NCBI GenBank assembly: GCA_029248665.1
Contig: JAQWIW010000023.1
Span: 1 to 34,747 of the forward strand
Reading direction: 5' to 3'
DNA length: 34,747 nt
Source: Opitutia bacterium
Lineage (GTDB): Bacteria; Verrucomicrobiota; Verrucomicrobiia; Opitutales; Coraliomargaritaceae
Every line of letters begins with the position of its first letter. Within the stretch, counting starts at the first letter, position 1. The notes beneath the pieces were generated by a model. It was not told the origin of the DNA, ran no database searches, and saw only the letters and a program-made list of their open reading frames with translations. Both the position numbers and the translations under genes were made by a program. Positions 8,622 through 17,022 of the stretch are shown here, piece after piece.

Positions 8622-9671
8622 ATGATGAGCCATAAAAATCCCAAATGCACCATTGCGGTGGATGTCATGGGGAGCGATAAAGGCCCGACAGAATTCATAC
8701 GTGCCTTAATCTATCTTAAAAAGCAAAATACTTTACGCTCCGAGTTAATATTAGTCGGAAGAAAAAAATTACTGGAACGACTTATATCGGTTAAAGAAAA
8801 GGAAATTCAAACCGACCGCATTCAAATTTTAGATGCAACAGAAGTCATAGGAATGGATGAAAAACCTATTCTTGCACTTAAGAAGAAAAAAGATTCTTCC
8901 ATGCTCAAAGCCATAGAACTGGTAAGAAATAAAGAAGCGGGTGCCATGGTAAGTTGTGGCAATACTGGAGCCATGATGGCAGGTGGTACCATTCGATTAC
9001 GCCCAATAGAAGGAATTGGCAGACCTGCACTCGCCGCCATTATTCCCAGTAAGAAAAACCCTTTTGTTTTTTTAGATGTCGGTGCCAATCCTGAAGCAGA
9101 TCCAACAAATTTAATGCATAATGCCATTCTTGGAAAACATTATGCTCAAGCCCGTTTAGGTATCCAAAAACCAAGAGTTGGACTCCTCACTATAGGAACT
9201 GAGCAAGGTAAAGGCACTCCAAATATTGCCAAAACTCATGAATATTTATCTAAGCTCGATAGCACACTCAATTATGTCGGCTTAATTGAAGGTTTTCAGT
9301 TATTCGATGGAAATATTGATATCGTTGTCTGTGATGGATTTGTTGGTAATGTTTTACTCAAAAGCTCTGAATCACTGTTCTCATTCATCGGAGATACCAT
9401 AAAAAAAGAACTCGTTCGTAATATAAAACGAAAAATTGGAGCCGTACTTTCCGCATCAGCATTTAAGGATATGAAATCACAGCTCAATCCCGATGATCGT
9501 TCAGGAGCTCCTCTACTTGGATTGAATGGAAATATCATCAAGTCTCATGGCTCTTCAAATGATGTTGCCATTGCCAGTTCAATAATCGCCGCTCAGACCA
9601 TAGTAGAATGCGACATTATTGATGGAATAAAATCTGATATTCTTCTCGCAAATAAAATAATTGAAGCTTAA
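8622..9671 (+). CDS. plsX: Phosphate acyltransferase PlsX
   Basis: PlsX turns acyl-ACP into acyl phosphate, the acyl donor for PlsY at the start of phospholipid synthesis. The N-terminal signature is IAVDVMGSDKGP (about residues 11-22). The central GAMVSCGNTGAMMAGG and the later VVCDGFVGNVLLKSSE are hallmark segments. The 349 residues are normal length. Two adjacent ATGs (8622 and 8625) are possible starts; either gives the same domain. It is expected at the inner face of the membrane. The gene is followed 42 bases later by fabH, its usual partner. Confidence 0.96.
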   Translation: MMSHKNPKCTIAVDVMGSDKGPTEFIRALIYLKKQNTLRSELILVGRKKLLERLISVKEKEIQTDRIQILDATEVIGMDEKPILALKKKKDSSMLKAIELVRNKEAGAMVSCGNTGAMMAGGTIRLRPIEGIGRPALAAIIPSKKNPFVFLDVGANPEADPTNLMHNAILGKHYAQARLGIQKPRVGLLTIGTEQGKGTPNIAKTHEYLSKLDSTLNYVGLIEGFQLFDGNIDIVVCDGFVGNVLLKSSESLFSFIGDTIKKELVRNIKRKIGAVLSASAFKDMKSQLNPDDRSGAPLLGLNGNIIKSHGSSNDVAIASSIIAAQTIVECDIIDGIKSDILLANKIIEA

Positions 9672-9713
9672 AATAAGGTTTAAATTATATTAGAAAAAAT
9701 TTAATTATCGGCA

Positions 9714-10697
9714 ATGACAGCATCTATAATTCTAGGAACAGGTTCCTACACTCCTGATAAAATTATTACTAACGATGACATGTCGAAAATCGTCGATACT
9801 TCAGACGAATGGATTAAAACTAGAACTGGAATTCGTCAAAGGCGGTTTGCTGCAGATAATGAAACTACGAGTGATATGGCTCTTCAAGCAGCCAGCAAAG
9901 CAATTCTCAATGCAGGCATAGAAAAAAATTCCATTGATTGTATTATTTTTGCAACAATGACGCCGGATATGCCTTTCCCATCTTCAGCCTGCATATTACA
10001 ACATAAAATGGGCCTTCCTAATGTCACAGCATTTGATATTCAGGCCGCTTGCTCAGGCTTCATCTATGCCTTGAATCTTGCCAATACTATGATCTTATCC
10101 AAACAATATAAGACCATTTTAATCATTGGAGCAGAAAAATTGAGCAGCATCTTAGATTTTGAAGACCGCACTACTTGTGTTCTATTTGGAGACGGTGCCA
10201 GTGCCGCGATCCTCACAGAAAGTAATGATTCGAATATCGGCATATTGCATACTGATACTGGTGCAGATGGAGAGACTCCTGAATTACTTCACCAACCCGC
10301 TGGTGGCTCGGCCATACCTCCTTCCATAGATTCTCTTAACAATCGCTTACACTTCCTGAAAATGAACGGCAAAGAAATTTTCAAAAAAGCCGTTCGTGTC
10401 ATGGGTCAATCATGCGTTAAATCACTTGAAGCCTGCAATTTAACATCTGAAGACATTGACTTAGTCATTCCCCACCAAGCTAACATGCGTATCATCGAAA
10501 GCTTAGCAAAACGTTTAGAAATTCCTTTAGATAAATTTCACAATAACCTCGACCTTTACGGAAATACTTCTGCTGCCTCTATAGGTATTGCACTAGATGA
10601 AGCAATTCAAGCGAACCGCATCAAAAAAGGTGATCGTATTCTGTTGGTTGCATTTGGTGCAGGCTTAACTTGGGGTTCTCAGATAATTCAATGGTAA
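9714..10697 (+). CDS. fabH: 3-oxoacyl-ACP synthase III
   Basis: FabH condenses acetyl-CoA with malonyl-ACP to begin fatty-acid synthesis. The Cys-His-Asn triad is complete: Cys113 in AACSGF, His254 in PHQAN, and Asn284 in GNTSAAS. The N-terminal [15 protein letters not shown] and the [14 protein letters not shown] stretch are typical. The 327 residues are normal. The stop codon overlaps the next start as TAATG, so translation of the BamD-like gene is probably coupled to fabH. The gene uses an ATG at 9714, without a strong Shine-Dalgarno. Confidence 0.97.
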   Translation: MTASIILGTGSYTPDKIITNDDMSKIVDTSDEWIKTRTGIRQRRFAADNETTSDMALQAASKAILNAGIEKNSIDCIIFATMTPDMPFPSSACILQHKMGLPNVTAFDIQAACSGFIYALNLANTMILSKQYKTILIIGAEKLSSILDFEDRTTCVLFGDGASAAILTESNDSNIGILHTDTGADGETPELLHQPAGGSAIPPSIDSLNNRLHFLKMNGKEIFKKAVRVMGQSCVKSLEACNLTSEDIDLVIPHQANMRIIESLAKRLEIPLDKFHNNLDLYGNTSAASIGIALDEAIQANRIKKGDRILLVAFGAGLTWGSQIIQW

Positions 10698-11731
10698 TGA
10701 AAAACACATATTTAAGATTGAATCCATTATTACTCATTCTATTAAGCCTTACATGCTTACAAAGCAACGTGAATGCCAGCTTAAATCCGCTTAAATGGCT
10801 ATCGACTAAAAATTCTACTTCAGAAGTAATAGCAGTAGAAGATAGTTTTGAAAAAGATACCGAGCGATTAGTCAAAAAATTAGCAAAATTTAAGGCAATA
10901 GATAATAAAAAAGCTGAACAAAAGATTTATAAAAAAATCATTCTTAAACATCCAAGAGCCAGCATTGCCAAAGAAGCTGCTTACAATCGTGGGATTTATC
11001 TTTTAAATAAAGAAAAATGGAGTGATGCTTTCAATGCCTTCAGCATCATTAAACGCTATCATCCTGACTTTTCTAAACTTGATTCAGTTATAGAGTTACA
11101 ATTTCAATGCGCTGAAAACTTAATGCATCAGGTGAAGAAAAAAACTTTAGGTTTCAAGAATCACTCAACATATAACACTGAATCGATCGCTTTGTTTATT
11201 AGCTACGCTAGCCTCTATCCCTATAATGAAAAGGCCCCATTAGCCTTACTTAATTCAGCAAAAGTTTCTGAAAGTGATAAAGAATACGATGTTGCCGTTG
11301 TTTCTTTAAAAAATCTTATCAACAATTATCCAGATAGTGAATATACTGCCGAAGCTTATTTCATGATCGCCCATATTTATTCAAAATTTATTAAAGGGCC
11401 TGAGTATGATCTGGAATCCACTCGTGAAGCCATACGCTATTGCGAAGATTTTCTGGCCCTATACCCAAAACATGAAGAAATCGCTACGATTGAAATATTA
11501 TACGAACGATTGCTCAATTCATTAGCGACTAATCGGGTACTCTTAGCAGATTACTACTATTTTAATAAGCGAGATAATATCGCCGCCATTATATTTTATA
11601 ATGAAGCTATCACCATTGCACCAAATTCACAAGCTGCTATAGAAGCTCGAGAACGATTAGAAGCAATTGAAACTGGTATACGCCCTACTACTGGACGAAA
11701 CCTAATTAAGAAACTCTTTTTTATTAAATAA
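10697..11731 (+). CDS. Exported TPR protein, BamD-like
   Basis: A 344-residue exported protein. The ATG at 10697 was chosen because it overlaps the fabH stop (TAATG) and opens directly with a signal peptide, [20 protein letters not shown], with a likely cut after NVNA. Longer in-frame starts inside fabH only add a polar tail. The mature part has TPR-like helical repeats, including AAYNRGIYLLNKEKWSDAFN, SEYTAEAYFMIAHIYSKFIK and NIAAIIFYNEAITIAPNSQA. This fits the BamD/YfiO-type outer-membrane assembly family. The cysteine at the end of the hydrophobic core lacks a good lipobox, so lipidation is doubtful. It is longer than BamD of Proteobacteria. The adjacent LptE-like gene supports an outer-membrane role. 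The BamD assignment is tentative. Confidence 0.7.
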   Translation: MKNTYLRLNPLLLILLSLTCLQSNVNASLNPLKWLSTKNSTSEVIAVEDSFEKDTERLVKKLAKFKAIDNKKAEQKIYKKIILKHPRASIAKEAAYNRGIYLLNKEKWSDAFNAFSIIKRYHPDFSKLDSVIELQFQCAENLMHQVKKKTLGFKNHSTYNTESIALFISYASLYPYNEKAPLALLNSAKVSESDKEYDVAVVSLKNLINNYPDSEYTAEAYFMIAHIYSKFIKGPEYDLESTREAIRYCEDFLALYPKHEEIATIEILYERLLNSLATNRVLLADYYYFNKRDNIAAIIFYNEAITIAPNSQAAIEARERLEAIETGIRPTTGRNLIKKLFFIK

Positions 11732-11739
11732 ATCCCAGT

Positions 11740-12288
11740 ATGTACAATCCCACCGTATTTACAGTAATCTTAACACTATTCTGGACATTCGTTTCAAGTA
11801 GTTGCTCACATTATTCTGTAATTCCTACCAATACTGCACCCTTCAAAACAATTTATGTGCACACCATTTCGAATCAAGATTTTGCCCCAAATATTCACAC
11901 CCTCTTTCAAAATCAAATTAGACAAAGCATCCTAAGAGATAATCGCCTAACCATTGCAAAAAATCCTTTAGAGGCCGATACACAGCTTTATTTAACGATT
12001 GAAGATTACAGTAGAAAAGTAAGTACTCGCTCTAGCGTAGATGCCGGTCGCTTTAACTCACTCAGTCTTCAATTAACCGTATCCGTATCTTTATATGATA
12101 ATCAGACTGATTCTTATTTGCTCAACAATGTATCACTAAATAGTAGTATACCCGTATTTTTTGATGCCTTAAAAAATACGATAAACCATCGAGAAATAGA
12201 ATATTATACACTTCCTACAATTACCAAAGATTTATCCCAAGATATACTAGAGTTAATCTTAAGCGATTGGTCGATATCAGTTGATTGA
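11740..12288 (+). CDS. LptE-like outer-membrane lipoprotein
   Basis: A 182-residue small lipoprotein. The N-terminus FTVILTLFWTFVSSSC has a hydrophobic core and a candidate lipidated Cys22, although the lipobox (SSS before Cys) is imperfect. After it comes the LptE-type pattern: FKTIYVHTISNQDFAP, then NQIRQSILRDNRLTIAKNP, then EADTQLYLTIEDY and LQLTVSVSLYD. In the family this protein plugs the LptD channel that delivers lipopolysaccharide to the outer membrane. It begins eight bases after the BamD-like gene. Its end overlaps the end of the convergent hisI by 12 bases. The family assignment comes from overall pattern and context, not from an invariant motif. Confidence 0.68.
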   Translation: MYNPTVFTVILTLFWTFVSSSCSHYSVIPTNTAPFKTIYVHTISNQDFAPNIHTLFQNQIRQSILRDNRLTIAKNPLEADTQLYLTIEDYSRKVSTRSSVDAGRFNSLSLQLTVSVSLYDNQTDSYLLNNVSLNSSIPVFFDALKNTINHREIEYYTLPTITKDLSQDILELILSDWSISVD

Positions 12289-12699
12289 TTCAACAAATTT
12301 TAAAGAATCTGTCCCAGAGATTTTTCGATAATAACACCCTTCTCTAGACACTCCCTTTTCGTTCTTAGTGTGACAAGCACCTTTACCTTGAGGAATCACT
12401 CGATACAAAAGTGAATTCTGCTCACAATTCACACGAATCTCCTCCAACTTCAAAAAATCACCACTCGTTTTACCTTTGATCCACAACTCATTTCGACTCG
12501 TGCTCCAAAAAGTTGCCATGCCGGTTTCTTGGGCTGTCTTTAATGCAAGTTCATTAACATAACCAAGAATCAAAACTTCCCCAGTCTCTGCATTTTGTGC
12601 CACGGCAGGAAGCACATCTGATCCGCATTCTGCAATTTTTTGCAACTTTTTAAAATCAAGATTTAACACACCGCCTTCTTCCAATTCATAATTACTCAT
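12277..12699 (-). CDS. hisI: Phosphoribosyl-AMP cyclohydrolase with an altered metal motif
   Basis: HisI opens the purine ring of phosphoribosyl-AMP in step three of histidine synthesis. Family segments are clear: VLILGYVNELAL, FWSTSRNELWIKGKTSGDFL, and GKGACHTKNEKGVSREGCYYR. The three zinc-ligand cysteines are kept (Cys92, Cys109, Cys122). The aspartates of the usual DCDxD magnesium motif are replaced: here the residues are Asn91-Cys92-Glu93-Gln94-Asn95. The 140 residues are normal for the single-domain form, with no HisE fusion. No other his gene is near. It is convergent with the LptE-like gene. Confidence 0.92.
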   Translation of the reverse strand: MSNYELEEGGVLNLDFKKLQKIAECGSDVLPAVAQNAETGEVLILGYVNELALKTAQETGMATFWSTSRNELWIKGKTSGDFLKLEEIRVNCEQNSLLYRVIPQGKGACHTKNEKGVSREGCYYRKISGTDSLKFVESIN

Positions 12700-12792
12700 T
12701 ATTTCGGTATAGGATATTTAAAGGTTGAGTCGAGTTAAGATTTAAGCATTAAAATTAAATAGAAAATTAAAACCCTTAAAAAAAATATTTTT

Positions 12793-14778
12793 ATGAGTGA
12801 TACATTAAGAAACGATGCAGCTAACCAAGCAAGAGGATTAGCGATTGACGCAGTCCATTCATGCAGTTCAGGACACTTAGGATTACCTTTAGGAGCTGCC
12901 GAAATTGGTGCTTCTTTATTTTCAACTGGTCTCAACTTTGATCCTCAACAACCTACTTGGCCAAATCGTGATCGCTTTATTTTATCCGCCGGTCACGGAT
13001 CTATGTTCCTTTATTCTTGGTTACACCTATCAGGTTATGACCTGCCCCTTGGAGAATTAAAACAATTTCGTGTCCTACATTCTAAAACTCCAGGCCATCC
13101 TGAGTACAAAGAAACACCAGGCGTAGAGGCAACAACCGGGCCACTTGGTCAAGGTGTTGGTAATGCTGTTGGCTACGCTCTATCTGGGAAAAAATTAGCC
13201 AGTCGTTATAATACAGCAGAACATGCCTTATTTGATTTTCATGTATTTGCATTAATGGGTGATGGCTGTTTCCAAGAAGGTGTTGCCCGTGAGTCTATTT
13301 CTTTTGCAGGTCACCAAAAGCTAGATAACCTTATTTTAATCTACGATTATAATAAAGTCACACTAGATGCTATGGCAGATAAAACACAAAGTGAAGACAC
13401 ACCCGCTTTCTTCGCTGCCCAAGGATGGGAAGTTTTTGAAATAGACGGACATTCGATTGATGCAATCGACCAAGCCATTGCGCAGGCGAAAGAAAACAAT
13501 AACGGAAAGCCAAAAATTATTTTAGCAAAAACCATCATCGCAAAAGGTATCTCTGAAGTTGAAGGCACCGCAGGAGGTCATGGAGAAAGTGGAGCTAACT
13601 TTGCCGAAACCGCACGTGCTAAGCTCGGCTTACCCAAAAGCACTTTTTATGTTTCAGAAGATGTTCGAAATTACTTCAACGATAAGGCAAAAGCTCGTTC
13701 CGAAACACGCACCTCATGGGAACAAACCTATGCATCTTGGAAACTAGCTAATCCATCACTCGCTCAAGAATTTGAAGCGAGTAATACCTCACTTGATTTT
13801 GAATCACTCTCCGCAATGATTCCTGAATTTACTCCAGAAAATGCCAATGGTGCATCACGAGCTTCAGGAGGAATTATCTTTAACGCAATCGCTAGCAAAG
13901 TACCAAATTGCATAACAGGTTCTGCTGACCTTTTTGGCTCAACCAAAAACTACATTAAAGAAGGAGGTAATTTTGCCCCCGAAAACTTAGATGGACGTAA
14001 TATTTGGTTTGGCATTCGTGAACATGGTATGGGTGCAATTTGCAACGGTATTGCCTATGATGGATATTTCAAAATCAGCGGAGCTACCTTTGCTGTATTT
14101 GCAGATTATCTTAGACCTTCCATTCGTCTTGCAGCACTCTCCGGTCTGCCCGTGAGCTATATTCTCACCCACGATTCTGTAGGGGTTGGCGAAGACGGCC
14201 CGACTCATCAACCTGTGGAAACCGTCAGTGGATTGAGAGTCATTCCAAATTTAGATGTCATTCGTCCAGGAGATGCCGAAGAAACCGCTGGTGCATTTAT
14301 TGCCGCACTTTCTCGCACAGACGGACCCACCGCATTAATCCTTTCTAGACAGAACATCAGCACTAAATCCATGCTTTCTGCCCAAGAACGCAGAAGCGGT
14401 GTCCAACTCGGTGGTTATATTGTCCATAAAGAAACCGCGGAGCTCAAACTCATTATATTAGCCACAGGCTCTGAACTGCCAATCGCTATAGAAGCAGCCC
14501 AAGATATCGGACCAAATGTTCGCGTCGTTTCTATGCCAAGCTTTGAGCGCTTCGAAAGGCAATCAGCTGATTACAAAGAAAGCATCCTGCCGAATGCTTG
14601 CCGTAGCCGAGTTGCTATTGAAGCAGGTGTTTCCAGTACCTGGGGGACATACCTAGGATTAGATGGTAAGAGTGTTTGTATTGATCGCTTTGGACTTTCA
14701 GCTCCAGGAAATATCGTAATGAATGAATTAGGTATTTCTTTAGAAAATTTAAAATCAGTTGCTTCTGATTTGGTTTAA
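12793..14778 (+). CDS. tkt: Transketolase
   Basis: Transketolase moves two-carbon units between sugar phosphates in the pentose phosphate pathway, using thiamine diphosphate. The full 661 residues are present. The N-terminal substrate segment is SGHLGLPLG, slightly varied from the common SGHPGAPMG. The ThDP motif runs from GDG (156-158) to Asn187. The pyrimidine domain has [14 protein letters not shown], and the substrate loop is [17 protein letters not shown]. The C-terminal domain is complete. It starts at an ATG with a T/A-rich leader and no Shine-Dalgarno. It is divergent from hisI with a 93-base gap, AT-rich, that must hold both promoters. nadA follows after 33 bases. Confidence 0.97.
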   Translation: MSDTLRNDAANQARGLAIDAVHSCSSGHLGLPLGAAEIGASLFSTGLNFDPQQPTWPNRDRFILSAGHGSMFLYSWLHLSGYDLPLGELKQFRVLHSKTPGHPEYKETPGVEATTGPLGQGVGNAVGYALSGKKLASRYNTAEHALFDFHVFALMGDGCFQEGVARESISFAGHQKLDNLILIYDYNKVTLDAMADKTQSEDTPAFFAAQGWEVFEIDGHSIDAIDQAIAQAKENNNGKPKIILAKTIIAKGISEVEGTAGGHGESGANFAETARAKLGLPKSTFYVSEDVRNYFNDKAKARSETRTSWEQTYASWKLANPSLAQEFEASNTSLDFESLSAMIPEFTPENANGASRASGGIIFNAIASKVPNCITGSADLFGSTKNYIKEGGNFAPENLDGRNIWFGIREHGMGAICNGIAYDGYFKISGATFAVFADYLRPSIRLAALSGLPVSYILTHDSVGVGEDGPTHQPVETVSGLRVIPNLDVIRPGDAEETAGAFIAALSRTDGPTALILSRQNISTKSMLSAQERRSGVQLGGYIVHKETAELKLIILATGSELPIAIEAAQDIGPNVRVVSMPSFERFERQSADYKESILPNACRSRVAIEAGVSSTWGTYLGLDGKSVCIDRFGLSAPGNIVMNELGISLENLKSVASDLV

Positions 14779-14811
14779 GTCATCTTATAAAGCTTAACAC
14801 TTATTATTTAT

Positions 14812-15801
14812 ATGAGTAAAACTGTACTCAATTATGAGCCGTTGATTTTCCCTCCAAAAAAAACCAACGAAAAAATAGTCCTTTCTGATATTCAACAAGA
14901 GATTCTTTCTTTAAAAAAAGAAAGAAATGCAATCATCCTTGCTCACAACTATCAAATAGAGGCGATTCAAGAAGTGGCCGATTTTGTCGGAGACTCCCTT
15001 GGACTTTCTTATAAAGCAGAAGAAGCGGATGCGGATGTTATCGTTTTCTGTGGCGTTCATTTCATGGCCGAAACCGCAAAAATTGTGAACCCTCAAAAAA
15101 CAGTTTTACTGCCTGATTTAGATGCCGGTTGTTCTCTCTCTGATGCCTGTCCAGCCGAGCAACTTAAAGCCTATAAAGAAAAACACCCAAATATTTATGT
15201 AGTCGCCTACATTAATTGTTCCGCTGGTGTTAAGGCACTATCTGATGTTATTTGTACAAGTGGTAACGCCCAAAAAATTGTAGATCAAGTGCCTGCAGAT
15301 AAAGAAATACTTTTTGTCCCTGATCAGAATTTAGGACAATGGGTCTCACAACAGACCCATCGTAAAATGGAACTCTGGCCCGGCTCATGTTATGCACATG
15401 TCTTATTTACTTTTAACGCTCTCAAAAAAATCAAAGATCAATTTCCCAAAGCACTCATTGTTGCCCACCCAGAATGTGTCCAAACTGTTCGAGAATTTGC
15501 CAACGAGGTCTGCTCCACAGAAAAAATGGTACACTTCTGCAAAGAAAGCCCAGCCGACACTTTCATAATCGTCACCGAAACGGCAATGATCCACAGATTA
15601 CAAAGGGAAATCCCTAATAAAACTTTTATTGCTGGCCCCACAAATACCTGTGCCTGCAACGAATGTCGCTTCATGAAAATGAATACGATAGAGAAATTAC
15701 GAGACTGCTTAAAAAACTTAAGCCCCCAGATTGAGATCCCTGAGACCACTCGTAAGCAAGCCTATGTACCGTTAAAACGCATGCTTGAATGGAGCCAATA
15801 A
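14812..15801 (+). CDS. nadA: Quinolinate synthase
   Basis: NadA condenses iminoaspartate with dihydroxyacetone phosphate to make quinolinate for NAD synthesis, using a [4Fe-4S] cluster. The expected cluster cysteines are Cys107 in DAGCSLSDACP, Cys222 in AHPECVQTV, and Cys285 in the NTCACNECRFMKMN segment. The substrate-binding LAHNYQ is at residues 43-48. The 329 residues are normal. NadB and NadC genes are not in the window. The MFS gene starts three bases after the stop codon, suggesting one transcript. Oxygen sensitivity is expected from the family. Confidence 0.96.
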   Translation: MSKTVLNYEPLIFPPKKTNEKIVLSDIQQEILSLKKERNAIILAHNYQIEAIQEVADFVGDSLGLSYKAEEADADVIVFCGVHFMAETAKIVNPQKTVLLPDLDAGCSLSDACPAEQLKAYKEKHPNIYVVAYINCSAGVKALSDVICTSGNAQKIVDQVPADKEILFVPDQNLGQWVSQQTHRKMELWPGSCYAHVLFTFNALKKIKDQFPKALIVAHPECVQTVREFANEVCSTEKMVHFCKESPADTFIIVTETAMIHRLQREIPNKTFIAGPTNTCACNECRFMKMNTIEKLRDCLKNLSPQIEIPETTRKQAYVPLKRMLEWSQ

Positions 15802-15804
15802 ATA

Positions 15805-17022
15805 GTGCCTGAACTGATCCAGAACACACACTCCAGAGACAGTCTTCGTTCTTTTCTTTACGGCATCCTAGAAGCTGGGTGGCAAACTTTTGCATTCATT
15901 GTTGCTATTCGATATTTTAATTCCGATATCAACTTCAAAGCCTTTATTGCCGCCTCCGGTCCTATCGGATTTTTACTCACACCTCTTTCCTTATATTTTT
16001 TCGCAAATAAGAAATTCACCGCATCATTTGCTTGTGCCTTGGTCTATTTTTTGACCGCACTATTTTTATTTGGTTCAATCACCGTAAATAGTCTAGCTGT
16101 ATTTGGAGCCTGCATCATTATCAGTCAAATAATCAATGTGCAAAAAGGCCCTGTCTTGTTGCAAATTTACACGACAAACTATCCGCCAGAAAATCGAGGA
16201 CATTACATGAAAATGCCTCATATTCTTTCCGCAGTAAGTGCTGTTGCTTTTGGCTTCATTGGAGGAAAAATTTTAGACATTAACATAGAAAACTACACTC
16301 TACTGTTTTTGTTAATGGCCATAATCTCTCTTATAGCCAGTGCAGTCGTCTACAAGATGCCTAGCCAAAAACTCACCCGAGAACATATAGGAAACCCTTG
16401 GCAAAGCATATCATTGATTTGGAAAGATAAGCTCTTTGGATCTATGCTCGGTGCTTGGATGCTACTAGGTATTGGCAACCTCATCTGCCTGCCCATTCGC
16501 TATGAATACCTAGCCAATCCCAAATTTGGAATCGATGCAAATAATACACAAATTGCCCTCCTCATGATTGCCGTACCCGCAGTAGCCAAAATTTTAAGCA
16601 CCACTATTTGGGCTAACCTATTTGATCAATTAAAACTCATCACCACTCGCAACATCAATAATGCCTTCTTTATTCTCAGCATTATACTCTTTTTTATTTC
16701 CGATAACATTATTTTAATCACCATAGCCTCAGCATGCTATGGGACTGCCTTAGGTGGTGGTAAAATATTTTGGAACCTTTGGGTGACGAAAATCACTAGC
16801 CAAGAAAAAGTGTCTTCATACATGAGTGTGCACATGGCTTTAACTGGATTAAGAGGTACGATTGCCCCCTTCATCGGTTACTGGATTCTCATTAAGACAA
16901 GCCCACAAATCGTTGCCTATCTTGGCGCTTTTTTAGTTGCGCTTTCCATCGTCTTATTTGAATTAATGAAAAATAACCCACGCTTACTAGACGCTCATAA
17001 TAACAAAGAAAATGCACATTGA
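15805..17022 (+). CDS. MFS-type permease, substrate unknown
   Basis: A 405-residue polytopic membrane protein with about 12 hydrophobic segments, the pattern of the major facilitator superfamily. The loop after the fourth or fifth segment carries NYPPENRGHYMKMPH, similar to charged MFS cytoplasmic loops. The start is GTG at 15805, three bases after the nadA stop, and no ATG lies close by. The last 11 bases overlap the start of the helicase gene, so the two are probably translated together. Nothing in the sequence names a substrate. Being placed after nadA makes a nicotinate or pyridine-related role conceivable, but there is no direct support. Confidence 0.8.
   Translation: MPELIQNTHSRDSLRSFLYGILEAGWQTFAFIVAIRYFNSDINFKAFIAASGPIGFLLTPLSLYFFANKKFTASFACALVYFLTALFLFGSITVNSLAVFGACIIISQIINVQKGPVLLQIYTTNYPPENRGHYMKMPHILSAVSAVAFGFIGGKILDINIENYTLLFLLMAIISLIASAVVYKMPSQKLTREHIGNPWQSISLIWKDKLFGSMLGAWMLLGIGNLICLPIRYEYLANPKFGIDANNTQIALLMIAVPAVAKILSTTIWANLFDQLKLITTRNINNAFFILSIILFFISDNIILITIASACYGTALGGGKIFWNLWVTKITSQEKVSSYMSVHMALTGLRGTIAPFIGYWILIKTSPQIVAYLGAFLVALSIVLFELMKNNPRLLDAHNNKENAH

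Noticed and set aside
10670-10696. ATGs inside fabH as the start of the BamD-like gene
   Set aside because: They place a polar tail before the signal peptide, whereas the TAATG overlap start at 10697 opens directly with it.
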